Origin: Scytonematopsis contorta HA4267-MV1
GTDB lineage: Bacteria > Cyanobacteriota > Cyanobacteriia > Cyanobacteriales > Nostocaceae
Direction: 5' to 3'
DNA: 64,000 nt
Assembly (NCBI GenBank): GCA_019359035.1
Contig: JAHHIC010000081.1
Coordinates: 19,534-83,533 of the forward strand
Shown: piece after piece, positions 52,058 through 60,536 of the stretch
Numbering within the stretch: position 1 is the first letter of the stretch
Layout: the number at the start of each line of letters is the position of its first letter
Position numbers and translations under genes: made by a program
The notes under the pieces: generated by a model
What the model was told of the DNA's origin: nothing
What the model saw: only the letters and a program-made list of their open reading frames with translations
The model's database searches: none

Positions 52058-52393
52058 TTAACGGCTAAAATCATTCGTAATTTATTATTCGTAATTCGTC
52101 GTTAAATATTCTTTTTGAAGGTTATTAATACTCATACAAAACACATGTGTATAAAAGTATTAAATATAGCCTTTCTCAGTCGAGTGAGGTGCAAATTAAA
52201 TGAATAAAATATTGCGGGTGGGGTGTGCATTGCAAGCCCTGTCCTAATGTATTTAATCAAAACGATATTGCTATATTAATACAGCGCTCTAAATAAAAAA
52301 AATCTATATAAAAAAATTACCCATCCCAAAATATTCCAGATGACTTATCATGTATATTAAATTGATATCAAATTAAGACAGAGGCAGTATATT
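52058..52393. other. Intergenic stretch without a recognised gene
   Basis: It contains short ATTCGTAATT direct repeats near 52075-52105, an ACACATGTGT palindrome near 52143, and a degenerate GGGTGGGG...GCAAGCCCTG repeat near 52216-52243. No coding frame was seen. Confidence 0.5.
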
Positions 52394-52852
52394 ATGAGGA
52401 AGCTATCGATACCAAATTTTAAAGACAGACAAATGGGTCAAGTAATAATAAGCATAAATGTAGCCAATCGAATTGACCAAGTATTAGCCGAACGAGGATT
52501 CATTTCCCCAGGAGAAGTTCGTTCCGTTACACTGACAGATGTTTTAGTAGATACAGGCGCAACATCATTATGTTTACCTTCATCTGTTATTGCTCAGTTA
52601 GGTTTAACTCAAGGAGGGGAAGCTAGTGTTGAAACAACTACAGGAATAACAAAAGGACGAATATTTAGAGACGTTGACTTGTGTATTGAAGGACGTAGAA
52701 GTGTTTTCGACTGCTTAGAACTTACAGAAGTATCTTACGCTTTATTAGGTGTTGTACCAATGCAAATTTTAGGACTTGAGCCAGATTTAAAAAACCATAA
52801 ATTGCGATTATTGCCGATGAATTCTGAACAAACTTATCTGACAATTTTGTAA
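52394..52852 (+). CDS. Clan AA aspartic protease-like (retropepsin) protein
   Basis: A 152-residue single retropepsin-like domain. The active-site motif is DTGATSLCLP with Asp53. Flanking segments (VTLTDVLVDTGAT, GITKGRIFRDVDLCIEGR, ALLGVVPMQILGLEPDL) match the small cyanobacterial clan AA family. It should act as a homodimer. The ATG at 52394 is used; a second ATG at 52433 (MGQVIIS) would give a form closer to typical length. No neighbour suggests a substrate. Confidence 0.85.
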   Translation: MRKLSIPNFKDRQMGQVIISINVANRIDQVLAERGFISPGEVRSVTLTDVLVDTGATSLCLPSSVIAQLGLTQGGEASVETTTGITKGRIFRDVDLCIEGRRSVFDCLELTEVSYALLGVVPMQILGLEPDLKNHKLRLLPMNSEQTYLTIL

Positions 52853-52899
52853 ATATTTGTTTAGAGCTATACAATTAAGTAATCAAGTGGAGAGTCAAA

Positions 52900-55032
52900 T
52901 CATGGTACGACTAATTTGTTATCCCTGAGTGGGAATTCAAAAGCTCCATGTGTTGTCATCATCATGGCATGGATTAATGCCTTTGCTTTTAATAGTGTTT
53001 CCTGAAACTCCATTTCAGGATGAGAAAGCGCCACAATACCCCCACCAACACCAATCGAGGTTTGCTCCGGAGTCAGCACAGCGGTACGAATAACAATATT
53101 TAAATCGGCTGAGCCATTAAGTCCCAAAAAGCCGATAGCTCCTGAGTACACTCCCCGTGCTTCTTGCTCTAATTTATCAATAATTTCCAGGGTTCTGAGC
53201 TTAGGGGCACCAGTCATAGAACCACCAGGAAAGGCATTGCGAATACAGTCTGTGGCGCTCATATCAGCGCGTAAATGACCGCGAATTGTTGATACCAGTT
53301 GATGTACTGTTGCATAGGTTTCCACATCCATCAATTTGGGAACATGCACAGTGCCTACCGCACAAACCCTTCCCAAATCGTTGCGAAGTAAATCCACAAT
53401 CATCAAATTCTCCGCTCGGTCTTTTTCACTGTTCCGCAATCGTTCACGTAGGATAAAATCTTCGTCGGGTGTTTTTCCTCGTTGCAGTGTCCCCTTGATG
53501 GGCTTTGTTTCCACCCAACCTTTGCGGTCAATGTGCAGAAATCGCTCTGGGGACGAGCAAGCAATTGCCACATCGCCAAAGCGTAAAAATGCAGCATAAG
53601 GAGCAGGATTTGTGTGGCGTAATGAACGATAAAACGCTAACGGGTCGGGAGTCGCGTCTGTCTGAATTTGGTTTGTTAAACAAACTTGATAAGTTTCTCC
53701 TTCGCGAATTTCCTGTAAACATGCCTTAATATCATCAAGGTAAATCTTTTTAGACCGTTTTAATTTAAAAATAACAGGTGCTTTAGTCTTCTGTGGAACA
53801 ATAGGTGAGAGGGGAGGAAGGTGGTTAATCTGTTGTTTCATCGATGCAAACCAGCTTTCAGCCTCATCTTTTTGTCCTTGATGAATTAAGCAGAGCAGAT
53901 AAAGGGTTTGTTCCTGATGGTCAATTGCAATCATCCTATCTGCTAACAAGAACATTGCATCGGGTAAGTCAGAAGGGTGTTTTAATTGAGAGCCACACTC
54001 TGCCTTTAGTTCATAGCCAAAGTAACCCACAAATCCACAGTTAAAATCGAAAGGTAGTTCGTCAGATGAGCAGTGTCGCTCTTCCAGTTCCCGCTTGAGA
54101 TAATCGAAAATCCCCTCTGTTCTACTGCTAATTGTATCGGACTTGGTAACGGTGAGTTCCTGCAATTGCGTCTGATAACGAATTAGAAGACTATTTTTGC
54201 CACTGCTATCTCCCATGAAGGAAAAGCGAGAAAGACCAGACTCAACACGACTGCTGTCTAGCCAAAATGCATTTGGTGATTTGCCAAACAAATGCACAAA
54301 CATTTGCTCGGTATCGGGACACAAACTCAGTTTGTGCGTACAAAGTTCAAATTTCTGCTGTTGTTTTTGACGAGAAGAATTTGTTGCAAAAAAAGTAGTC
54401 TGCCCACTTCCTGTCCAATAGTGTTTTCTGGGACTTTTGTCTCGCTCTTGGGCAAATTTTAGAGTTATCTCTCTAAAATTCTCTAACAAGGTTTGCCCAT
54501 ACTGTGTACAAATTGACTCTGGATGAAACTGCACACCCCATAGCGGTAAAGACCGATGCCGTAGTCCCATTATAAGGTTGTCCGAAGTCCACGCTATTTT
54601 TTGTAAACAGTCTGGGAGGTCATCTGAAACCAGCAAGGAATGGTAGCGCACAACAGAGAAAGGAGAAGGAATTCCCTCAAACAAATCAGTTCCAATGTGA
54701 TAAACTTTACTAAGCCGACCATGACGAACCTCTGGCGCATGAATAACTTTTCCTCCATAGGTATCACCAATTCCCTGATGTCCTAGGCAAACGCCCAGAA
54801 GTGGCACTTGTGCATTTTGAATTATTTGACGACATATGCCAAAATCTTTTGGGTTTTCCGGACGACCAGGCCCTGGTGAAATAACTATGTTATCAAATTC
54901 CCACTGCTTAAGTTCATCCCATACAACTTGGTCGTTGTAAATTACAGTGGGATACTCTCTATTTACTTCTGCAATTAATTGATAAAGATTAAAGGTGTAA
55001 GAATCATAGTTATCAATAATCAGAGTTTTCAC
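52900..55032 (-). CDS. pabAB: Aminodeoxychorismate synthase, fused PabA-PabB
   Basis: It makes 4-amino-4-deoxychorismate from chorismate and glutamine for folate synthesis. The N-terminal glutamine amidotransferase domain (1-200) has the nucleophile Cys82 in LLGVCLGHQGIGD and the His/Glu in FHPESI. The C-terminal chorismate-binding domain (from ~240) carries PIKGT, with the Lys typical of PabB instead of the PIAGT of TrpE, which excludes anthranilate synthase. The 710-residue length fits the fused form. A GTG start at 55032 is preceded by an AAAGGA ribosome-binding site. A small gene of unknown function ends 23 bp upstream and is probably co-transcribed. Confidence 0.92.
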   Translation of the reverse strand: MKTLIIDNYDSYTFNLYQLIAEVNREYPTVIYNDQVVWDELKQWEFDNIVISPGPGRPENPKDFGICRQIIQNAQVPLLGVCLGHQGIGDTYGGKVIHAPEVRHGRLSKVYHIGTDLFEGIPSPFSVVRYHSLLVSDDLPDCLQKIAWTSDNLIMGLRHRSLPLWGVQFHPESICTQYGQTLLENFREITLKFAQERDKSPRKHYWTGSGQTTFFATNSSRQKQQQKFELCTHKLSLCPDTEQMFVHLFGKSPNAFWLDSSRVESGLSRFSFMGDSSGKNSLLIRYQTQLQELTVTKSDTISSRTEGIFDYLKRELEERHCSSDELPFDFNCGFVGYFGYELKAECGSQLKHPSDLPDAMFLLADRMIAIDHQEQTLYLLCLIHQGQKDEAESWFASMKQQINHLPPLSPIVPQKTKAPVIFKLKRSKKIYLDDIKACLQEIREGETYQVCLTNQIQTDATPDPLAFYRSLRHTNPAPYAAFLRFGDVAIACSSPERFLHIDRKGWVETKPIKGTLQRGKTPDEDFILRERLRNSEKDRAENLMIVDLLRNDLGRVCAVGTVHVPKLMDVETYATVHQLVSTIRGHLRADMSATDCIRNAFPGGSMTGAPKLRTLEIIDKLEQEARGVYSGAIGFLGLNGSADLNIVIRTAVLTPEQTSIGVGGGIVALSHPEMEFQETLLKAKALIHAMMMTTHGAFEFPLRDNKLVVP

Positions 55033-55055
55033 GTTATAATCCTTTCATCTATTTA

Positions 55056-55370
55056 TCATATTTTTCCACAAGAACCTGTGTTATTAAGTCGAAACATTGT
55101 TAGTTTTGGCTCGTTACTATAACCGTATGCATTTACAACTTTTTTTGTGATTTCATCAAATGTTGGGTCAATGATATATTCTTCTGTGTCGGGGTCTATG
55201 GCAATATACCAGTTATGGTGAGTTTCTATCAAGCTAGGACGCACGCGCTCGAATATAATACGACAACGTGCGGCAAGCTCATCACGCAGTTTTTGGCGTT
55301 GAGCTAGTTCTTCCTGTGGTATTGGCTTACGCGGTAAGTTAGTACGTTGTGGTTGGGATAATTGTGCCAT
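55056..55370 (-). CDS. Conserved hypothetical protein
   Basis: A 104-residue soluble protein with a basic N-terminus, a helix (EELAQRQKLRDELAARCRII), FERVRPSLIETHHNWYIAID and PDTEEYIIDPTFDEITKKVV. The WYIAIDPDTEEYIID part resembles short cyanobacterial proteins found beside toxin-antitoxin or protease genes. It ends 23 bp before pabAB. No function can be given. Confidence 0.65.
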   Translation of the reverse strand: MAQLSQPQRTNLPRKPIPQEELAQRQKLRDELAARCRIIFERVRPSLIETHHNWYIAIDPDTEEYIIDPTFDEITKKVVNAYGYSNEPKLTMFRLNNTGSCGKI

Positions 55371-55402
55371 GATAGTAAAATGTGGTTATATGTAGTTTAC
55401 TT

Positions 55403-56386
55403 CTATGGTAAATTGTTCTGCTTTAAAAACCACTCAACAGCATCCTTAATAGCAACATCCACAGAATTTTGAGGCAGACCCAATTCTTGCACAGCCTTAG
55501 ATGCATTATAATACATATATTGTGTTGCCATTTTCACCCCATCCAAAGGTACAGAGGGTGCTTTTCCTAAAGGAGCTAGGATTTTTTCTTCAACCCACGC
55601 AACTCCTAAGGGTAACCAAACAGGTACTGTATTTTTAGGTGCAGGAATACCTGTTAATTCTGCTAGCTTATTCAGAAATTCTTTCAATGTTAAATTTTGA
55701 TTTCCTAAAATATATCGTTCCCCCGATTTCCCTTTTTCTAAAGCGAGTAAATGACCTCTCGCAACATCTCTAACATCAATGAAATTTAATCCTGTATCCA
55801 TGTAAACAGGCATTTTTCGACGCAAAAATCTAACTATTGTCTCACCTGTTGGGGTTGGTTTAATATCCCAAGCTCCAATTGGAGTACTGGGATTTACTAT
55901 AACTATTTCTTGACCATTTTTTGCTGCTTGTTTAGCTTCTTGCTCGGCTAAAAATTTGGATTTTTTATAATGTCCAATTAATTTCTCTACAGGGCTTTGA
56001 TAAGTTTCATCCGCAGGTTTTCCGTCACCTCTCACTCCAATAGCCGCAACCGAACTGGTGTAAACAGTACGTTCAATACCTGCTTTTTTGGCTGCTGCTA
56101 ATACGTTTCGTGTACCTAAAACATTATGATGGTAAAGAGCTTCTTTGTCTGCTTGCCATAGCGAATAATGGGCTGCGACATGGAATAAGTATTGGCAATC
56201 TTTCATTTGTCGCCACAGTTCCGGGTCGTTTAAATCGCCTCTGACAATTTCTATATCTAAGTTTTGTAGATTATCTAGTTTGCTATTTAGACGTACTAAA
56301 GCTTTTACTTTGTACCCTTTTTGTTGAAGTAAACGTACTAAATTCGCACCAATGAACCCTGTTCCACCTGTTATAAATACACGCAT
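55403..56386 (-). CDS. hpnA: HpnA-like NAD-dependent epimerase/dehydratase
   Basis: An extended short-chain dehydrogenase of 327 residues. The NAD-binding motif is TGGTGFIGANLVRLL, the Ser is in YTSSVAAIG and the catalytic Tyr/Lys pair in YKKSK. Overall sequence (VAAHYSLWQADKEALYHHNV, NPSTPIGAWDIKPTPTGETI) matches the hopanoid-associated sugar epimerase HpnA/dihydroflavonol-reductase-like group. In the hopanoid context it is thought to act on the side-chain sugar. No other hopanoid gene is close, so the pathway link is inferred from family only. Confidence 0.85.
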   Translation of the reverse strand: MRVFITGGTGFIGANLVRLLQQKGYKVKALVRLNSKLDNLQNLDIEIVRGDLNDPELWRQMKDCQYLFHVAAHYSLWQADKEALYHHNVLGTRNVLAAAKKAGIERTVYTSSVAAIGVRGDGKPADETYQSPVEKLIGHYKKSKFLAEQEAKQAAKNGQEIVIVNPSTPIGAWDIKPTPTGETIVRFLRRKMPVYMDTGLNFIDVRDVARGHLLALEKGKSGERYILGNQNLTLKEFLNKLAELTGIPAPKNTVPVWLPLGVAWVEEKILAPLGKAPSVPLDGVKMATQYMYYNASKAVQELGLPQNSVDVAIKDAVEWFLKQNNLP

Positions 56387-56481
56387 TTATGTCTCCTAAA
56401 AATTAGCATTGGGTTTGTATTAGTATCTTCAAAACTTTCAATAGATAAATTGTATTTTCTTGTGAGTCCCTTGTGCTAAGA

Positions 56482-56615
56482 CGGGCTAGAAGCCCATCCC
56501 ACAAGAAGTTATTAAGGCTTTTTTTAATTGGAAAGTCTCTCTTGTGGGGTGGGCATCCTTGCCCGCCCTTGTGCTAGAAGAGGCTAGAAGGGGCTTATAC
56601 CCATCCCACAAGAAG
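56482..56615. repeat. Cluster of GGGC/GCCC intergenic repeats
   Basis: Three related units stand one after another: GGGCTAGAAGCCCATCCCAC at 56483, a GGGTGGGCATCCTTGCCCGCC unit at 56548 and TAGAAGGGGCTTATACCCAT near 56585. Each has the CCCACAAGAA or TCTTGTGGGG edge found also at 21973 and 40621. Confidence 0.65.
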
Positions 56616-56620
56616 TTTTA

Positions 56621-59278
56621 TTAAGGAGTGCTTTTTACTTTTCTTGGAAACCAGTCGTCTAAAATTGTGTACAAAACTGGTACTACTATTAAACTCAAGA
56701 CAGTAGTACTAATCAAACCTCCACCTATCGCAACAGCCATTGGGGAACGCAGTTCCGAACCTGCTCCAAATCCTAAAGCGATTGGAACCATGCCTAAAAT
56801 AGTTGCGACCGTAGTCATAATAATTGGACGATAGCGTACTGGTCCTGCTTGCAAAATTGCTTCTTCGCGCTGAAAGCCTTCGTCTCGTAATTGGTTGATG
56901 TAATCTACAAGAATAATAGCGTTTTTGTTGCTAATTCCTAGTAAAAATACAAAGCCAATTAAGGAAATCATTCCAAAGTCGCTTCCGGTTACTAGCAAAG
57001 CAATTACAGCTCCGACTAATGCTAATGGCAAAGAAATTCCAATTACTACCGGGTCAACCCAAGTGCGGAATAACCAAATCAGCACACCAATAATACACAA
57101 GGCTGACAAAATCAGGGTTGTACCAAAACTACCCATAACTTCTCTCAAACTGGCTGAGTCTCCTCCTAAATCTAAAGTTACATTAGGAGGTAATAGTTTT
57201 TTGGTTTCCGCGACTAGCTTATCGGTCGCATCACCGAGAGATAAATCTTTGCCCAGGTTAGCGTTAATGTATGCGACCCGTTGATGATTTAGGCGTTCTA
57301 TTTGAAAAATATCGTTTCCTTTGTTGCGTTCTCCGCTAGTGCTAACATCAACAAATCCCGGTAGTTTTTCTAAACGTTGTTTAATTTTCTCAGCTGTATC
57401 GTTCAGACTTTTTAGGTCATTCCCCTGTATAGCCACTTGTAAAGGTTTTTGTCCACCTGTATCGACAAATTGAATATCTTCTACGCTGGTAGTAACCCCA
57501 GGTAGTTTGGGTAAGGTCGAACGAAATTGTTCTTGCAGTTGCGCTGTTGTTAGTTTGCGCTCGTTTTTTAACTTGATATACAGGATGCCTTTATTTGGCT
57601 CTCCCTCACGAGAACCTACAGTGGTAAACACTGTTTCCACATCGGGTGATTTTCTGACGGTCTCTTCCAGTTTTTTGGCAACTTCCAAAGATTCATTTAA
57701 CGGGTTGGAAGCTACGACGGGTACATTCGGCTCTCCACTACCTAAAAAACTACTAAATAAATCTTCTGCTTGCTTTCGTTGTTGCTGTATATCCGGTATG
57801 GGAGCCGCATAAGTTATATTAAACTCCCCTCGGTCAAGTTTGGGAATAAACCCTTTGGGAATTAATCCAACGAGTGCGATCGCCCCAACAAAACTTAACA
57901 AAGCCAGTGCTATGACTGAACGACGATGATTAAGCGACCATTTTAAAATATTTTGATAAACTTGAGCAAAAAATCCCCATTTACGCTCATCGGTCTGAGT
58001 CGGACGTTTATTTTGGGGCTTTTTAATCCAGTAAATTGCCAGCACCGGGGACAAAGTACGTGCAACCAACAACGAAATTAACATCGCTGCGGATACTGTA
58101 ATTCCAAAAGGTTTAAAAAATTGACCAATCACCCCACCCATCAACCCAATTGGTAGAAAAACTGCTACAGCGGTAAAGGTGGCTGCGGCAACAGTTAAAC
58201 CAATTTCGCTTGTGGCTGTAAGGGCTGCTTCGCGGGGTGTTTCAGCCTCTTCGAGGTGACGCATGATATTTTCGACATCAACAATTGCGTCGTCAATGAT
58301 ACTTCCAATCACTAAAGCCAAAGCTAATAGGGTGATAGTCTCTAAATTAAACCCAAAAATTGCCATAACGATAAACGTCCCCAACAAGGACATGGGTATC
58401 GCTAGTGCAGAAATTATTGTTGCTGGCCAATTTCGCAAAAAAGGAAAAATAACAATAACTGCTAAAACAATGGCTTCAATCAAAGAATCGACCGTAGCAT
58501 CGGTAGCTTTACGAATATACTCAGCTTGGGTTGCTGCGAGGGTAATTTGCACATTTTTCAAAGAGGAGCGCAAAGAACCGACTTGTTTTTCTACTACCTC
58601 TACCACTTCTAAAGTATTGGCGTTACCGCGTTTAATCACCTGAAACGCTAAAGCATCTGTACCATTAAACCGCACTAAAGTCGTAGAAGTTCCTGTAGAA
58701 GAATCCCCTAGTAACGATACTCTCAAAACACCAGGAAGCTTGGAAATCGCTGGTAAAATCTGCTTTTGAGCAATTTGAGTCAAATCATTTAAGCCAAGCT
58801 GCTCACTTTTTAGTGCATAACTAACGACTGCTGACTCATTTAAATTTAAAGGAATAATATCAAAAGTTGCACCATCAGGAAGAGAAGTTTTATTTAGCTT
58901 ATTTAGCGCGTCTTTTACTTCCTGATTTGCGGTTTCCAGATTTGTTCCCACCGCAAAGGATAAACTAACGACGGATTGACCTGGATAACTGGAAGAACGA
59001 ATATCATCCAGTCCTTCTAAAGATTTTAAACGCTGCTCGATTGGTTGGGTCACCTTTGCTTCGGTATCCACGGCTGACGACAGAGGAGCTGCGGTGTTGA
59101 CAATTACCACAGGAAAGGTAACATCAGGGAACAGGGCAAATTTCAGGGAACTAAAAGCCAAAATCCCTGCAACCGTTACCGCAATCCAAAAAGAGACCGT
59201 TAGCCAGGAATAGCGAATCGCTAATCGGGAAAGGTTGAAGCTAGCGCGTTTTGGTTTTGGACGTTGAGCTTCTTGCAT
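56621..59278 (-). CDS. RND efflux transporter permease (HAE1 type)
   Basis: A proton-driven inner-membrane pump of 885 residues from the ATG at 59278. It has the duplicated RND layout: TM1 (LTVSFWIAVTVAGILAFSSL), a large periplasmic loop, then six helices. The proton-relay Asp pair is in SIIDDAIVDVENIMRH (TM4) and the Lys in GISNKNAIILVDYINQL (TM10). It is shorter than the ~1040 residues of AcrB, as is usual for cyanobacterial members. No membrane-fusion or outer-membrane partner gene is adjacent. A longer reading from 59368 adds an uncharacteristic 30 residues. Confidence 0.9.
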   Translation of the reverse strand: MQEAQRPKPKRASFNLSRLAIRYSWLTVSFWIAVTVAGILAFSSLKFALFPDVTFPVVIVNTAAPLSSAVDTEAKVTQPIEQRLKSLEGLDDIRSSSYPGQSVVSLSFAVGTNLETANQEVKDALNKLNKTSLPDGATFDIIPLNLNESAVVSYALKSEQLGLNDLTQIAQKQILPAISKLPGVLRVSLLGDSSTGTSTTLVRFNGTDALAFQVIKRGNANTLEVVEVVEKQVGSLRSSLKNVQITLAATQAEYIRKATDATVDSLIEAIVLAVIVIFPFLRNWPATIISALAIPMSLLGTFIVMAIFGFNLETITLLALALVIGSIIDDAIVDVENIMRHLEEAETPREAALTATSEIGLTVAAATFTAVAVFLPIGLMGGVIGQFFKPFGITVSAAMLISLLVARTLSPVLAIYWIKKPQNKRPTQTDERKWGFFAQVYQNILKWSLNHRRSVIALALLSFVGAIALVGLIPKGFIPKLDRGEFNITYAAPIPDIQQQRKQAEDLFSSFLGSGEPNVPVVASNPLNESLEVAKKLEETVRKSPDVETVFTTVGSREGEPNKGILYIKLKNERKLTTAQLQEQFRSTLPKLPGVTTSVEDIQFVDTGGQKPLQVAIQGNDLKSLNDTAEKIKQRLEKLPGFVDVSTSGERNKGNDIFQIERLNHQRVAYINANLGKDLSLGDATDKLVAETKKLLPPNVTLDLGGDSASLREVMGSFGTTLILSALCIIGVLIWLFRTWVDPVVIGISLPLALVGAVIALLVTGSDFGMISLIGFVFLLGISNKNAIILVDYINQLRDEGFQREEAILQAGPVRYRPIIMTTVATILGMVPIALGFGAGSELRSPMAVAIGGGLISTTVLSLIVVPVLYTILDDWFPRKVKSTP

Positions 59279-59440
59279 CGTTGACTTACTAACCAACACT
59301 AAGTTTTGATTGTAGAGCGAATTAGTGGTTTCCGTGTAAGTGGTGGTGCAAGAAAATACATTTTCCAACCGATTTTATAATTTACCTAGCAATTATATAC
59401 TCTAATACCGTTTTACTTTAACTGTAAAACATACACAGAA

Positions 59441-59470
59441 TGTAGAGACGCGATTAATCGCGTCTCTACG
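59441..59470. repeat. 30-bp palindrome (family TGTAGAGAC)
   Basis: The ends are TGTAGAGAC and GTCTCTACG with core GCGATT/AATCGC; only the outermost pair is unmatched. It lies upstream of the RND gene. Confidence 0.85.
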
Positions 59471-59543
59471 TAATCTATTTGTATCAGGCATTTCGTGAAA
59501 CGGGATAAATCCTCACTGGTAAATGGTTAATGCTCCGCTAGCC

Positions 59544-60017
59544 TTAAGATAGAGGTGGCTCTGATAATTCCATCGTGCTTTGTAGTATTTTTTTAATGCG
59601 ATTGTGAAGAGAAAAATCAAATTTCTGATTATTAAGAATACGAAATCTTTCGAGCTTAGCTAACATGGCTGTTAACTCAACTGTAGTCAATGGTGTTTTT
59701 AATAATTCCGGAAATTTGCCTATCTCGCGTTTTAGTTCCAGCCATTCTCCATAACATTGAGAACATTTATTCGGTCGCATCCAAAAATATCTTTTCTTCT
59801 CTTCATACCATTTTTTTTGAAGATTTGCTGCGAACTCCGAATCTTTCCCACAAGCGATACAATTATATGTATAGGATTCATAATAACCAGGAATATACCA
59901 TGAGCGTTTTGACTCCTTTGATAATTCTGCAAAATTTACTTTTATTTTTTCTTCCAAAATTGGCTTTTTCTTTCTGTGAGTATTGGATGTATTTTTAGAC
60001 TTTTTCTTTATAGACAT
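59544..60017 (-). CDS. Zinc-ribbon protein
   Basis: A basic 157-residue protein. The centre has a probable zinc ribbon with CIAC and CSQC pairs about 36 residues apart, and WYIPGYYESYTYNCIACGKD and KKWYEEKKRYFWMRPNKCSQ match the small 'probable zinc-ribbon' family. The N-terminal 30 residues are Lys-rich, suggesting nucleic-acid contact. Function unknown. Confidence 0.75.
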   Translation of the reverse strand: MSIKKKSKNTSNTHRKKKPILEEKIKVNFAELSKESKRSWYIPGYYESYTYNCIACGKDSEFAANLQKKWYEEKKRYFWMRPNKCSQCYGEWLELKREIGKFPELLKTPLTTVELTAMLAKLERFRILNNQKFDFSLHNRIKKILQSTMELSEPPLS

Positions 60018-60142
60018 TGGAAATACTCATTATTTTCAACTATTAATGTATTTAAATTTTAACCTATCGATTCATGCAAAGTAGACTAGAAACCACTCTA
60101 GTGGGTACAATCAATGATGAGACTTAACACTTGACACTATGT

Positions 60143-60472
60143 ATGACCGCAAATCAACCAACCATAGAAGAACGCTTAAGTAGACTAGAAACTTTATTTG
60201 TCAACGTTGGCGAAAAAGTTGCACAGCATGATGGCAACATTGATGTACTCGTAGCTAACATTCAGCAATTGACCGAGAACGTAGTCGCAGTAAGCCAAAG
60301 AGTAGATGAGTTAAGCGAGCAAACTACCCGCAACATTAACAGATTAGCAGAGGAGGCAGCCCAAGACCGTCAGCAAGCCGCAATAGAACGACAGGAATTT
60401 AGAAATTCAATTAATCAAATACTAAATTACTTGCGTGACCGTAATGGCGGTAGTCCACCACCGCAACAATAA
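60143..60472 (+). CDS. Coiled-coil protein
   Basis: A 109-residue protein from the ATG at 60143 that is almost entirely coiled coil (IEERLSRLETLFVNVGEKVA, VDVSQRVDELSEQ-like heptads) with a short Gly/Pro/Gln tail. Similar short coiled coils are frequent in cyanobacteria near mobile DNA. The upstream TTG reading (60131) is not favoured. No function is known. Confidence 0.65.
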   Translation: MTANQPTIEERLSRLETLFVNVGEKVAQHDGNIDVLVANIQQLTENVVAVSQRVDELSEQTTRNINRLAEEAAQDRQQAAIERQEFRNSINQILNYLRDRNGGSPPPQQ

Positions 60473-60536
60473 ACACTACTCTTAATAGTGTTTGCCTTCC
60501 ACTGGTTCTTTTAACTAACGGAAACTACGCATTATT

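Noticed and set aside
52900..55032. Fused anthranilate synthase (TrpEG)
   Set aside because: The chorismate-binding domain has PIKGT, the aminodeoxychorismate synthase signature, and the amidotransferase is N-terminal as in PabAB fusions.
56925..58643. Several plus-strand frames opposite the RND pump gene
   Set aside because: Antisense shadows; the minus-strand frame carries all RND motifs.
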